A program made the translations under genes and the position numbers. A DNA stretch of 64,000 nt from Scenedesmus sp. ARA3 (Eukaryota; Chlorophyta; Chlorophyceae; Sphaeropleales; Scenedesmaceae): contig RWJK01001085.1 of assembly GCA_004335835.1 (NCBI GenBank), forward strand, positions 1 to 64,000. Direction: 5' to 3'. This document shows positions 37,301 to 48,918 of the stretch, one piece after another. The first letter of the stretch is position 1, and the number at the start of each line of letters is the position of its first letter. The notes below the pieces were generated by a model that was not told where the DNA came from, searched no databases, and saw only the letters and a list, made by a program, of their open reading frames with translations.

Positions 37301-37790
37301 GGTGCAGAACTGGTTGTGGCAGACGTGAGCCAGAAGTGCGTCGTCACCAACATCATGGTGCAGTAGTAGCAGGGACAGTTGCTGTGGCCAACCCGCAGCT
37401 GGTGCATGCTCATACTCGTTGGTAAGTGTGCTGGCTGTTGGCGGTTGACCCTGGTTGTAGAACTTGCATGATGGCACATGCATGTCAGCATTGCCGTGGC
37501 AGCCCAGGCACACAAACGCACTGATGCCAAGAAGTACTTACCGGTGGTGCCGCTGCTGCTGCACACCGTATATCCCGCTGGGCTGACACCAGCAGGGTTC
37601 TGCTGCTGCAGAAGCTGCTGCTGCTGCCGCTCCTGATGTTGGCTGCTGCACTTCTGTGGAAAGCATGGCGCTGCACCTGCACAGGAAGACTTATGCTTCC
37701 ATGCACCACGCATTGCCTGGCTCCCTGCGTGATGCACATGTTGGGGCGTGAGAGATCTTTCAGGTCAGGGCTCAGTCTAGGGTGATTCAT
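34395..37790 (-). CDS. HCF101: HCF101, plastid iron-sulfur scaffold P-loop ATPase
   Basis: Seven exons (37542-37790, 37017-37226, 36398-36592, 35973-36195, 35392-35721, 34720-35087, 34395-34496) close to 558 residues, against about 530 in land plants. HCF101 carries 4Fe-4S clusters to photosystem I in the chloroplast stroma. Order of parts: a Ser/Arg/Ala-rich transit-like N-terminus; the MIP18/DUF59 domain ([20 protein letters not shown], with TPACPVKD holding a conserved Cys); the Mrp/NBP35 ATPase with deviant Walker [12 protein letters not shown] near residues 193-203, [10 protein letters not shown], the [14 protein letters not shown] region and [14 protein letters not shown]; then [20 protein letters not shown]; and the DUF971 domain ([29 protein letters not shown]). 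This full DUF59-ATPase-DUF971 order separates HCF101 from cytosolic NBP35. Two in-frame ATGs (37790 and 37739) could start it; the first is used here. FANCD2 diverges 548 bp upstream. Confidence 0.96.
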
Positions 37791-38338
37791 GCACAGGGGT
37801 GCCGCACCAGGGTGCCTGGTCCCAATTGAACTTGTCTCAGCTGCATCTTGTACGTTATTTTCAGTTTGTAATAGTTTTAGCAGAACATGTCACGGTGTGA
37901 GTTTGTGGGCGCACGAAAATTATGTGCGCGTTCAGGTTGCCCGTCACTGCCAACGCAATATACAATTCACGAGATTATCAACGGACTCTCAGTGAATTTG
38001 CTTTGCAGGATTGAGTAAACGCCCTGTAACATAACTCGATGTTCAAACGATACGCCAGCCCTCAGTATGATCGCTGCAACCACTCCTAAGATAAATTCAT
38101 TTCGGACATCACGCTGCCTACGTGAACTTGTATCACTCAGACAGTGCGAGGAGCACCGGCTGTGACTTGTCTCTGCCTCGACAGCAGTCATTACTTGACG
38201 TTGAAGCTTGTAAACGTACTGTTATCAAACTTTTGCTCCATCTGAACTTTGTCGCTGAAGCTGCTGCATGGACCCAGGGGTGCCACAGCACAGCATCACA
38301 GCACAGCAGGCACTGTAGACATAGCTGCTGGTGCAACC
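37791..38338. promoter_or_regulatory. Bidirectional promoter region, HCF101 (-) and FANCD2 (+)
   Basis: 548 bp between divergent start codons. It is more A/T-rich than flanking coding DNA, especially 37850-38120. It must contain both promoters and 5' UTRs. No recognisable element is placed convincingly. Confidence 0.5.
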
Positions 38339-41300
38339 ATGGATCCGCTGGCTGACGCCTCGAATAGGCTCGGGGCACTACAGCCTTCACCAAAAATCAG
38401 CAGCAAGCGGCAGCGCCTGGAGCAACTGCAAAGCCAGCAGGCAACATTTCATCATGTTGTGAGTGCAGGATGGATCTTGCGCTGCATGTCATTGCTGCAT
38501 GAAGTCAAGTGCTGCTTCCAATTCAAGTCCAACCTTGTGTTCTTTGCTTGCTGTGCCCTCAGCACCATTGAGCTCATATGCTCAGCCCTGTGCTCATGGC
38601 ACCAGGCTGCTTAGAGTCACCTGCTGCGCACACTGTCCTGCAGGTCAGCAGGGCTGGCATCAGAGGCCTCACGGCCGATGATGAGGATGCACACCAGCTG
38701 CCAGCGCTTGAAGTGGACGACCCCAGGCAGGCGAGGCGGCAGCTGGCTGCTGACCTGGCATCACCAACAGCGCGCGAGGCGTTCCTAGACAGTCTAGGGG
38801 AGGTGCTGGCAGCAGAGGAGCTGCTACACAAGTGCCTGCTGCCCATCACGGTTTGTGTGCAGGTGCGTGAGTGCAGCGTGACCACAGCCATAGCAGTTTC
38901 AGCACCGCAAGTCTTGGGTGGGAGTTTGCTCTAGCTGTGGCTGGCAGTTTGAGCTCAGGCGGACACCACCTCTGCTTGTTTCGCCATCGCAACAAGAAGC
39001 AGTTGTTCACTTTTCTTGGCACCAGGCTGGCTGCGGTTCTGTCAGGCATGACGCCTACTGCAAGCGGCTGTTGGGTTTGATCTTTGACGCCTGACGCTGC
39101 TGTTTCTGTTGTGCAGGTCAGCTACGCCACAGGCGACAGCCTGATTCGCATGCTGCTCAACATGCCCTGCCTGCAGCAGCAGCTGGCGGAGCGGCTGCTG
39201 CAGAAGCTGCCAGAGTACAGCCAGGCGGAGTGCGAGGAGGAGGGTGCTGGCGGCAGCAGCTCCTCACTGCCCAGCCTCATCCTGGGGCAGCTGAGGTGGT
39301 GAGCAGCAAGCTGGATGATTGCAGCAGATAGCGCATCATTAGCACGCTTGCACTGCTTCTTACATTGCTGGGCGTTTAGCACCTGAGCACTTCACAGGGC
39401 TCTGCCGCCTGGCGCTTATAATGCTTGCCGGCTCATCCGCTATTCGCATGCCCTGTCTTTGGTGCATCCCGTACGCAAGTTGGTGCAGCAAAGAAGAAAC
39501 CTTTGCATGTGCCGTTGCGTGTGCTGCCTATGCTGTATGCTGCCAGGCTGGAGGTGGTGGCCGATGCTGAGCGCCTGACAGCAGCAGTGCTGGAGGTGCT
39601 GCCGGTGTGCTCGCCAGCCATCCAACAGCAGCTGCTGGGATTCCTGCCTGAGGTGGTGCTGCCGCAGGACCATGAGGTGCGGCAGGAGGGGAGGGGGCGC
39701 ACACGTGCAGGCAGCACTGTTGACCTGTGGTTGTTACATGCAGCAGCTGAGTGTGTCGACTAGGCAGCCAGGCAGGCAGGTGGTAGGATTAAGCAGCAGC
39801 TGCCTCAGCAGTGCCTTGATGTAGGAGGCAGGCGCTGCAGCTACGGTACTACTTGTTCATGCACTGCTTCTGCTGCTCCCTGCCCTGGGACCCTGCATGA
39901 GATGCCCAGGCACCGCGGCTGCCAGAGACGCCACACACCACCATGCGTGTATCTGCTGCTGCTACTGCCGCTGCTGCTGCAGGTGGTGGTTGACCAGCTG
40001 CGTGCGCTGCTGGAGCAGGACCTGGCCTTCATGGCGTCAGTGCTGGATTGCATCAGCAACATGACGCTGGAGCAGCACCTGCAGGTGCGCAGCAAGGCGC
40101 GGTTCAAAGCACGAGTGCCAAGCAATGCCGAAGACTTGACTGCCAAAATGGTGCTGTGCGCAGAGCAGTCAGCTGCAGGCAGCGCATGCAGCTGTATGTT
40201 CCTGGACACCCAGCCAAGGAAGCTTGGTGCCGCATCAACTGCTGTCTGCTTTGCTTCGGGCCGTGACGTGTCATGTCGCCTGCTGCAGGATCATGTGCTG
40301 TCCATGCTGCTGGGGCAGCTGGCTGCTGTTGAGGTGGAGGACCTGCCTGCGCTAGTCAAGTACCTGCTGGGCAGCGCAACCAAGGCCAACGCCGAGCAGG
40401 CAAGCACATGGCGCAATACAGACGCAGATCCTGCATGCGGCAGCCATACCTCTGCTGTTAGGCGCTGTATCAGTTGGTCTACATTGGCACAACGTGCGCA
40501 GACATTTGCAGGTTAACAGCTGCAGAGCGCCAGTGCACTGAGAGAATCACCGCGGCTGTCATGCACCAGCAGCGCAGACACTGCATGCCGACTGACGCTG
40601 CACTGTACGATGCTGCTGCAGATCCTCACTGCTGTGCGCAACGGCCTGCACTTCATCAACCCATCAGACCCGCGCATGCCAGGTGCGGGCCAATCATCCA
40701 GCCATGCACGACACTCAGAAAACACACAGCAGCAGTTGCTCAGCTATTACAGCCTTTACTATTTGAGTCACTGCACTCCTCGTGTACCTGTGTTCTTGCC
40801 ACATCACGTGCCCACCCGCTGTTGCTGCTGCCGTGTTGTGCTGCAGTGCCCGACCGCAAGCAGAAGGGTGTGCTGCAGCCTGCCAGCAGGAGCCCTGAGG
40901 TGCTGCTGGTGAAGGAGCTGACTGCTGCGCTGCAGGCCAATGAGGATGTGGCAGCAGCCTGCCTGAAGCTGCAGGCCCAGTTGCAGGGTGAGGCGCATCG
41001 CAGCACTGCTCTGCAGCAAGCCTGTTACGCCTAGGTTCGCCAGCAGCAGCTGCTTTGTGCAGGGTTCCCAAGATGTATCAATGCATGAGCAATGCCTGCA
41101 ACTTTGCATGTACAAGACGGTACACTCCTGGTTGTCCAGGTGGCTAAAGGTGTTGGGGTTCTGTGCTGTGTTGCTGCCTGCCGCAGCCCCCGCTGCGCAC
41201 CGCTGCTTTGACCTGCTGACACTGCTGGCGCTGCATGCCAGGGGTGGCGCCAGCAGGAAGGCAGCGGAGCAATGCCTGCGGCGCAAGCTGCTGGAGGGGC

Positions 41301-44300
41301 ACGCTACTGCTGCCTGGATTAGCCGCTCGCTGCAGGGGCACCAGGTAGGCGCCTGTCTGCCTAGGCGCACAGCGGACATTGAGCAGGCGATGGACCTGGT
41401 AGGCAGCAGCAGCACCAGCAGCAGCACATGGACACACGCCTTTGACCGGCTGTGTGTCAGCAGAGGTTGTTCTACGTATGCCTGCAGGCAGGCAGGCAGG
41501 CAGGCAGGCAGGCAACGCCTGCAAGTCATTTTAATGCAGTGCAGTTATAACTACTGTGGCATCAAGTCGTCAAACGCCAGGTGACAATGTTGTGCGAACC
41601 AAGCGCATTGACACCTGCTGTACTCTGGCTATGCTTTGCATGCAGGCAGCTTTCCATGAGCTGGTGCCGTCGCTGCTGGCGCTTGCTGAGTCGTGGGCCA
41701 GGGCGCGCGAGCCGACACTGACAGCAGCAGCTGCGCACCTGTACGTGCACCTGTTTGTGGGCTCAGGGGGCAGCCTAGAGCGGCAGCAGGTGCTGCAGGC
41801 GCTGCATGGCCACCTAGGCTCAGGGGTGGCAGGCGAGCAAGATGCAGCACTGCAGGTGGGCTTGTACACCACGCTAACGTCCCCCTGGCCCACAGCACAA
41901 TGAGGTGCTTTAGCGTTTCTTCTGTTGTGATGAAAGCAGCAGATTTGTTAGTGGGACGCGCACGCACAGTTGGCACCTCTCATAGTTTGCAGATTCAACA
42001 CGCAATGCCTGAGGCACTGCATCAGCCTTGACGCTGCCTGCTGCCGCTGCCTGCCGCGCTGCCGCCAGGCGCTGTCTGCCCTGGCTGCCGCGCACCGGCC
42101 GCTGCTGGGCCAGTACAGCAGCTACCTGGCCAATGTGCTGGACCACCTGGAGGGCTTCAGCGACAGCCAGCTGCGCCAGGTGTTCGCCATGTTTGCAGCA
42201 CTGACGGCAGTGCAGCCGGCAGCGGCCTCTTCGTCATCATCTGCTGCAGGTGACCATGAACGGCCGTCACGCTTGCAGAGGCTTGCTGACCCTGTGCTGC
42301 ATTCAGTGTGGAGCATCCTGCAGAGTCCTGCAAGCCCATGCAGACATCAGCAAGCGGAAGAGGAGTTGAAACAACTTATGCGATGCACGGGTATACCACA
42401 CATGTAGTGACTGGAATGCACTACATGGGAAGTTGGCTGTGGCTGGATGATGCAGCCGATAACCCTCTGTGTGCCACATACCACGTTGCTTTTCCTGCAG
42501 CTGCAGCTGGCGGCACGCGGCTGCAGGACGAGCTGCATATAACAATCACCAAGGCACTGTCGCACAGCCACCCGGGCTACAAGCGCATCGGCGTGATGGG
42601 CAGCCTGGCGCTGCTGGGCCAGGCGGCAGCAGAGCACGAGCTGCTGGCTGACGCAGACGGCACCGCGGCAGGTGCGGCTCCATGATAGCCACGCTGCTCA
42701 AGTGGAGGCTGCGGCAGGAGCTGTGTATCATAAGGTTTTGCAAGCATCTGGGTACTGTTGCAATCCAGCTGCCTCTTATGGTTTCAGACAATCTGACAGA
42801 GTGCCTGACGCCTGCATTGGTGTGTTGGCTACGGAACTGCGGTGCCAGCTGGCTGTGGCTGACACCCACTGCCACTTGCTTTTTGTGCACGCGCTGACCT
42901 CAGCCACACCAGCCACCCACACACATCATTGACATTGTTATCTCCTCTTGAAGCCCTGCGTGCTGTTGTTATGGCCTGCAGAGCGTCACAAGGAAGCATG
43001 GATAGGGCGTGCAGAGAACATGTTTGCGCAGTGCCAGGCGCACCCTGGCGTGCTTGCCTTCATGATGGACCAATGGGCTGAGCTGCTGGAGCAGCAGGGG
43101 CCCGCGGCGGCAGCAGCAGCAGCAGCTGAGGGCCAGCAGCAGGCAGAACAGGCAGCAGCAGTTACACCCAAGCCCATGCTGGAGTGGCTGTCTGAGAAGC
43201 TGCAGGTGGGCAGCATGCTTGCGCCACATCAGCAGCATCATTCCATGCTGGCGGGCCGAAGTGACTGGTGCGAAGGTGGTGCTTTGCAGGAAGCCCATCA
43301 GCATTGGTTGTTGCAGGCTTGTGGCGTTGGCAGCAGCGTGCAACCTCAACACGCAGGCACCAAAAAGGATGGCTGCTGCACAGCTGCGGCCGCGTCGCAT
43401 GTCAGCTGGTGGCAAAGCCATGTCAAGCTGACGTAGCTGTACTGCTACTGCTGCTGCCGCTGCTGCTGCCCTGCCCCGCAGGACCTGCTGAACAGCATGT
43501 TTTTTGCTGACTACTGCCAGGGTGTGCCAGACACCCAGGATGCGCAGCAGGCAGATGCCCACACTCCTCCGCAGCCTGACATACAGCTGGATGACAGCAA
43601 CATCAAGGTGCGGCGCAGCGGTTTCAACTACGCCACCATGTGCTAAATGACTGGCTATCACTGCTCAACGATCTGCAAATCATTTTTTCTGTTTCTGCAG
43701 GGCCAGCTTTGGTTCAATCTGGACAGCGCCTTCAGCCCCATCTACATCCAGATCCTGCCACTGGCTGCATCAAAGGACCCACTCAGGAGGTGTGTGGGTG
43801 TGGCACAGCACCACACTCGCTGCGCTGGAATGCAGCAACATGCATGCAGCTCAAGTGAAGTGTTCGAGCCCACGTGATCTGCGGACTGCCAACGTCTTTG
43901 CACACGCATGGTCGTCGATATGTCAAGCCAAGGGCTGCCAACACGTGTGGGTATCATAGTTGGTTGTCCTGTAAACATGTTGCTACACTGCTGCTGCCCT
44001 GCAGGGCTGCGCCTGCCTGGATGCCTTCAGCCTTGCGCCTGCTGGCTGCCGCGCTGCAGCAGCTGTCAGCCGGCGACCTGAACAACATCGACGCCCTGCT
44101 GGGCTGCCCTCTGGCCATGCCTGATGCACGCATGTTCACAGATGGCAGGTGCGCTGCTGCTGTGGCACCCCCACTGCCAAGTCTGCCCCTCCTGGTTCAG
44201 CATGCCGGTCTGTTGCACCAGCTTCAACATATTCTCTCAACGACTGCCAGCCATGTCGGCTGTTATCACTGTGCGTTGCCGGTGCAGGAATGCCAGAACC

Positions 44301-47300
44301 AGGGTACCTCATGGCAAGCCTCGTAACTGCCCAAACATGGCTTTGCGTGTGCACGTGCTGCTGCAGGTGGGAGGCGCTGCCGCTGCCGTCCAAGGCGTGC
44401 GTGCTGACGTGTCTGCTGCACGCCATCTGCTGGCTGCGGGAGGTGGTGGCGGTGTTTGCGCCAGGCGTGGGCGCAGACGTGCTGGGCGCAACAGCAGGCA
44501 CAGCGACGCAGTCTACGTGAGTGCACCAATGTGCCACAACGATAGTTGCAGACATGGCTGCATACCTACTTGTTATGTAACAGGACCCTCATCGCATGCT
44601 GTTCACGTGCAGTGTGGCACCCATTGTTTGGGCCCTGCTGTACACCGCCACCACCAAACCACCTGCCTGCGCCACTATGCCCCTGACCCCTGCGTTGAAT
44701 GGGCATTATCGCTGCCTTGATGTGCTTGCACCCCTGCAGTGTTGAAAACCTGACGGACACCCAGAACAAGCTGCTCATGCGGCTGGTGCAGCTGCGCGTG
44801 CTGGAGGCGCTCTACCAACACCTGGCCACCAGCTGCCCTGCAGCAGCACAGCAGCTGCCAGACATGGCATGCCCACTGCTGCTGGCTGCAGGCAGGGCAG
44901 CTGCTGCGCCTGCAGCTGCTGCTGCTCTGCGGAGGCCGCCTGCTGCTGCCGGCAAGGCTGCTGCAAAGCAGGCTGAGGGCCCCACATTCACGTGAGCTGT
45001 TGCGGTGCCAGTGCACAAGCCTGTTCCAGCGGCATCTGCTGTGAACATGCCGCATGCAGAATTGGCAGTGCAGTGGTATCCACTGACCAGAGCTGTCAGT
45101 CAAACACTGTGGTAGCATACACGGCTCTGGTGGGCAGTTGCTGTGATTGCTACGCACCAACACCAGCATGCTGCATGCCTTTTGGTTGATTCCTGCAGGC
45201 ACGCTGAAGCAATGGCAAAGCTGCGCTGCCTGCGGCTGCCGGCCAGCTTTGCGCTGAACACCTGCCTACCCCCACAGATGCTGCTGGCCAGCCTGCTGCC
45301 AGCCACACACCTGGCGGTAGATCTGCAGGCCAAGCTCAAGCTGCTGGTCAGCAGAGCCAGGAGGCCTGCTGGGCTGATGCCACCACCTGCAGCATCAGGC
45401 GCAGCTGCTGCTGCTGCTGCAGCTGCTGGTCCTGGTGGGCTGCTAGGGCCTGTATGCACGCCAGCAGCTGGCGGGCTGCCTGTGTGCCTGCAGGGGTTGA
45501 GCCTGCAGGAGCTGGTGCAGCAGCTGCTGCCAATGCTGCCTGCACTGCAGACGCACCTGGGCACAGCGCTGAGCGTGATCAGGCAGCCGCCAGAGCCTGG
45601 CAGGGAGGTGCTGCTGGAAGGTGCGCACGGGTGGCTGCAGCCGCGGTTGTCCCTCGCACCTACATGCCACGACCATGAGCAGCCATGAAGGTGATGCTCT
45701 GTTTCATTGCGCTCTCACTGGGGTGCGAACCACGTGTGTGATGTGCCATGCCATGCGGCTTCTTCTGTCGTGCAGTGCACCCAGCCGCTGCATCTCTGCA
45801 CTAGGAAGCTGGGTTCGAAGGTGTTTAATTTGGAAGAGCTGCTGCTCCTGCTGCTTGTGCAGGCCTGCCAGGGGCCGCCAGCAAGATTGAGGACCCGCTG
45901 TACGAGCTGCTGCCAGTGAATGCAGTGGTGGATGCTCTGCCTGCTGCGCACAGCCTGGCCACGGCATGCCTGCAGACCTTCACGCTGCTGCTGAGCTGCC
46001 ACAAGGAGTTGCCAGAGGCACTGCAGCTGCAGGTGCTGGCGGCCCTGGCGCAGCAGCAGCAGCAGCCGGCGGACCAAGTCAACGAGGCGGTGAGTCACTG
46101 CAGGCAGTGGCATGCAGGCACTGACATGTGGTGGCGTGCTTAGATCGTGAACTTCGTAGTGTTTGCCTTCCTTATCGCGCGGCGGGAGCAGGCAGTGCCA
46201 GTGCTGTGGTGCTAAGCTTACCATGTGCAGTGATGATCATCAGGTGCTGTGTCGTAATGTGTGCTGCTTCTTGCAGCTGCTGCAGCTGCTGGTGGCGTGC
46301 TTCAAGGCCTGCCGCAAGCACTTCTGCAGGGCCAGCGGCAACAGCAGCCTGCAGCTGGAGCTGGCCGTGCTGTCGCTGCTGCAGGGCATCACCACACACC
46401 CCGTGGCAGCAGCCAGCAGGTAAGCACCGCAGCCTGGGCCACACGATGCTGCTAGCATGTCAGTCTCACACAATGGTGTCCTACGTATGCAGTGGTGAGT
46501 AGAAACAACGGGCAGCAGTGCAGCGCTGAGCCAGCTGCTGCTGCGGTCGCTTGGTGTATGCCAGTAAGCAGGCTGTGCTGCTGTGCCACTGCTGCAGGTA
46601 CCATGCCACCATGGGCCAGAAGCTGTCTGCTGCTGCTGGTGCCCTGCTGAAGGAGAGCTGGCAGCAGGAGGATGAGGCGGAAGAGGAGAGCGCAAAGAGT
46701 GAGCAGGCAGATGGCTCCCTGCTGGCCAGGCATGACGCCATCCCTGCATCCCGCAAAGCCACGCATCTTCATCTGTCACCAATGATGTCCACTGCCGTCT
46801 GAGCCTGTGCAGCTGCAGCACAACAATGTCTGCAAAGTCAACTGCAGCCCAATTATGTCCATGTGAAACAGCGGATCGCGACAGGCATGCGGTGCCATGC
46901 ATTACGCACGCCCTCTGCTTATCTCCTCACCGTGCTGCTGCCGCCGCTGCTGCTGCCACCACTGCTGCTGCTGCCATTGCTGCTGCTGTCACTTGCGCCT
47001 CAGCCTTCACCTGGAAGGGTGCCACAGCCGCCATCAGCCAGCTGCTGGGCGTGCTGGTCAGCCACGCGCCAGACCCCTCGCAGCAGGTGCTGGGCCTGGC
47101 GTGCGTGCTGGGGGCCATGCCTGACAAGGTGCCGGCCAAGGAGCAGCTGCAGCCCTGCGGCGGCTACGCTGCGCTGTGCTCTGCCACCATGAACACCTGG
47201 TACAAGTGAGTGGACATCAGGTGGTGCTGAGCTGGTGTGTGGGAGGCAGGGCTTGTTGAGGCTGCTTGGGTGGCGTCTACCGCGCACCTGTCGGTGCAGC

Positions 47301-47620
47301 TGCAGGGATAAATGTGTGTTGAATGCCGTACGTGGTTGTGCATGCGGACACGCCACCGTGGGTCAATTCGGCTGTGATATCTGCTATGTGTGGTCCTGTG
47401 CGTCTGCATGCTGTAGCATGGCTTCTGCCATGTGCCTGGCTTGAATGCACACTTGCGCAGCCATTGCCTGCATGCTGACCCTGGCTGCCGCTGCTGCTGC
47501 TGCTATGTTGCAATGTGTCAGGGTGGTGTTTGAGCAGCTTGTGTCCTACTGGGAGACTGTGGTGGCAGACTGCCAGCGCCTCATGCCTGCAGCAGCTGGC
47601 GGCAGGGCGGGCAGCAGGGC

Positions 47621-47655
<35 letters not shown>

Positions 47656-48918
47656 GCCAGACAATGCCAGACTGGGAGAGCCCGCAGGTGAGGGAGCCAG
47701 CGCATGCCTGGCCTGTGTGGTGTTAGTCCTGCATCCGACGTTGCTATGCCAGAGAGCAGCTTGGTTCACTGCCAATGTGCGGGCACTGTGCAGCCAGAGC
47801 TGTGAACGCTTGTGCTGCTCCACCGTTTGGCAGCTACTCACCAACGCTGCCACCGCTTCAACACGACACACCCGCCTCTCTTGTGCTGCGCTCACGCCAC
47901 TGCTGCGGCGGCCTTCAACTCGCCTGTTGATGGGTCTGCTGCAGGTGGAGGAGCTGCTGGCGCGTGCGCAGTGCTGCTGCCAGGCCTTTGCGGGCCTGGT
48001 GCAGCTGACAAAGGCGCACCCATCGCGCACAGGCCTGCTGTCATCTGCGCTGAAGCTGGGCGGTCAATTTGTTGATGCGCTGCTGAGGGGCCTGGCCTTC
48101 TGGCGGGCGCTGTACGCCAGCGGGCAGGAGGGTGCCTTCAGGGCGCTCATCAAGGAGGTGCAGAAGGGCACCAAGCAGCTGCAGGTGCGTGCAGTCAACT
48201 GGTGGATAGCATGTATGTCGCAGAGAGGGGCCGTGGCATATAATAAACTGCAATCAGCATGGCATGCAGCGCGTGGTTTATAGTAGGGAAACCATGTGCT
48301 GAGCCCTGCACAATTCCTGCCACTTGCGTCCGCAGACCGTCTGCAATGAGGCCAAGGCGCGTGGCGCTGCGCCGCTGCTGTCGCGCGCGCCCGCCACCAA
48401 GCGCAGCCTGGAGCGCTTCCTGTTTGAGATGAAGGCCTTCCTGTACGAGGCGGGCCAGCAGGAGCTGTTCTACCTGGGCCAGCTCAAGCACAGAGACCTG
48501 GAGGGCAACTGCGTGGGCTCGCAGGTGGGACAGCAGCAGCATGCTGCACTGTTGTATGATGCGGCATTCAGATAGCTGCTAGCCAGCGACATGCTGTATT
48601 GCTGGTGCGCCAGAAGTGTCCAGCACTGCTGCGTGGTGCATAGAGAGTAGCTGTGCCTTGCTTGCTCAGCTTGAGTCGACCTTCGGCCGGCGTGGCACCG
48701 TGTTCCTGCTGAGCATACCCCAAACATCCACATCTGTGTGTACAGATTGTAGTTGTGACTCCCTCGACGCGCTCAGAGGCCTGCTGTGCTGCTATGGTGT
48801 GCTGCTGGTGATGCTGCAGCTCTGCGAGGAGCAGGAGGAGGAAGAGGATGAAAATGATGACGAGCCAGGCGACTATGACGCAGGCGAGGATGACCAGGAA
48901 GACGGCGTGGCAGAGTGA
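38339..48918 (+). CDS. FANCD2: FANCD2, Fanconi anaemia group D2 DNA-repair protein
   Basis: Twenty-seven exons close in frame to 1,519 residues (animal proteins have about 1,450): 38339-38458, 38644-38862, 39117-39298, 39547-39676, 39983-40084, 40289-40399, 40622-40682, 40847-40987, 41187-41344, 41646-41855, 42069-42249, 42501-42671, 42982-43205, 43482-43607, 43701-43789, 44005-44148, 44367-44516, 44740-44991, 45199-45620, 45863-46089, 46277-46419, 46598-46698, 47004-47205, 47522-47687, 47945-48184, 48336-48524, 48820-48918. Helical-solenoid landmarks match FANCD2 throughout: SLIRMLLNMP...RLLQKLPEY, EVEDLPALVKYLL, GYKRIGVMGS (Lys codon 42581-42583, in the region of the monoubiquitination lysine), NNIDALLGCP, ICWLREVVAVF, FLFEMKAFLYEAGQQELFYL and GQLKHRDLEG. 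The last exon encodes an acidic tail. In animals the monoubiquitinated protein clamps DNA with FANCI for cross-link repair. The intron after 40399 starts with GC. Ala/Pro insertions occur in exons 18 and 19, and a Gln run in exon 24. Confidence 0.95.
40400..40621 (+). other. Apparent GC-AG intron in FANCD2
   Basis: The exon encoding ATKANAEQ ends CAG, directly followed by GCAAGC, the strong form seen at GC donors; the acceptor is CTGCAG at 40616-40621. Both flanks are phase 0. The nearest usable in-frame GT donor (GTTAGG, near 40458) would add about 19 residues that look like intron translation. Confidence 0.6.
41484..41514. repeat. (GCAG)7 tetranucleotide repeat in a FANCD2 intron
   Basis: Seven perfect GCAG units followed by a partial one, in the intron between exons 41187-41344 and 41646-41855. 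The repeat also supplies many CAG trinucleotides upstream of the true acceptor. Confidence 0.9.
47622..47654 (+). repeat. (CAG)11 coding microsatellite, polyglutamine in FANCD2
   Basis: Eleven perfect CAG units in exon 47522-47687 encode eleven glutamines between a Gly/Ala-rich stretch and SQTMPDWESPQ. Confidence 0.9.
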
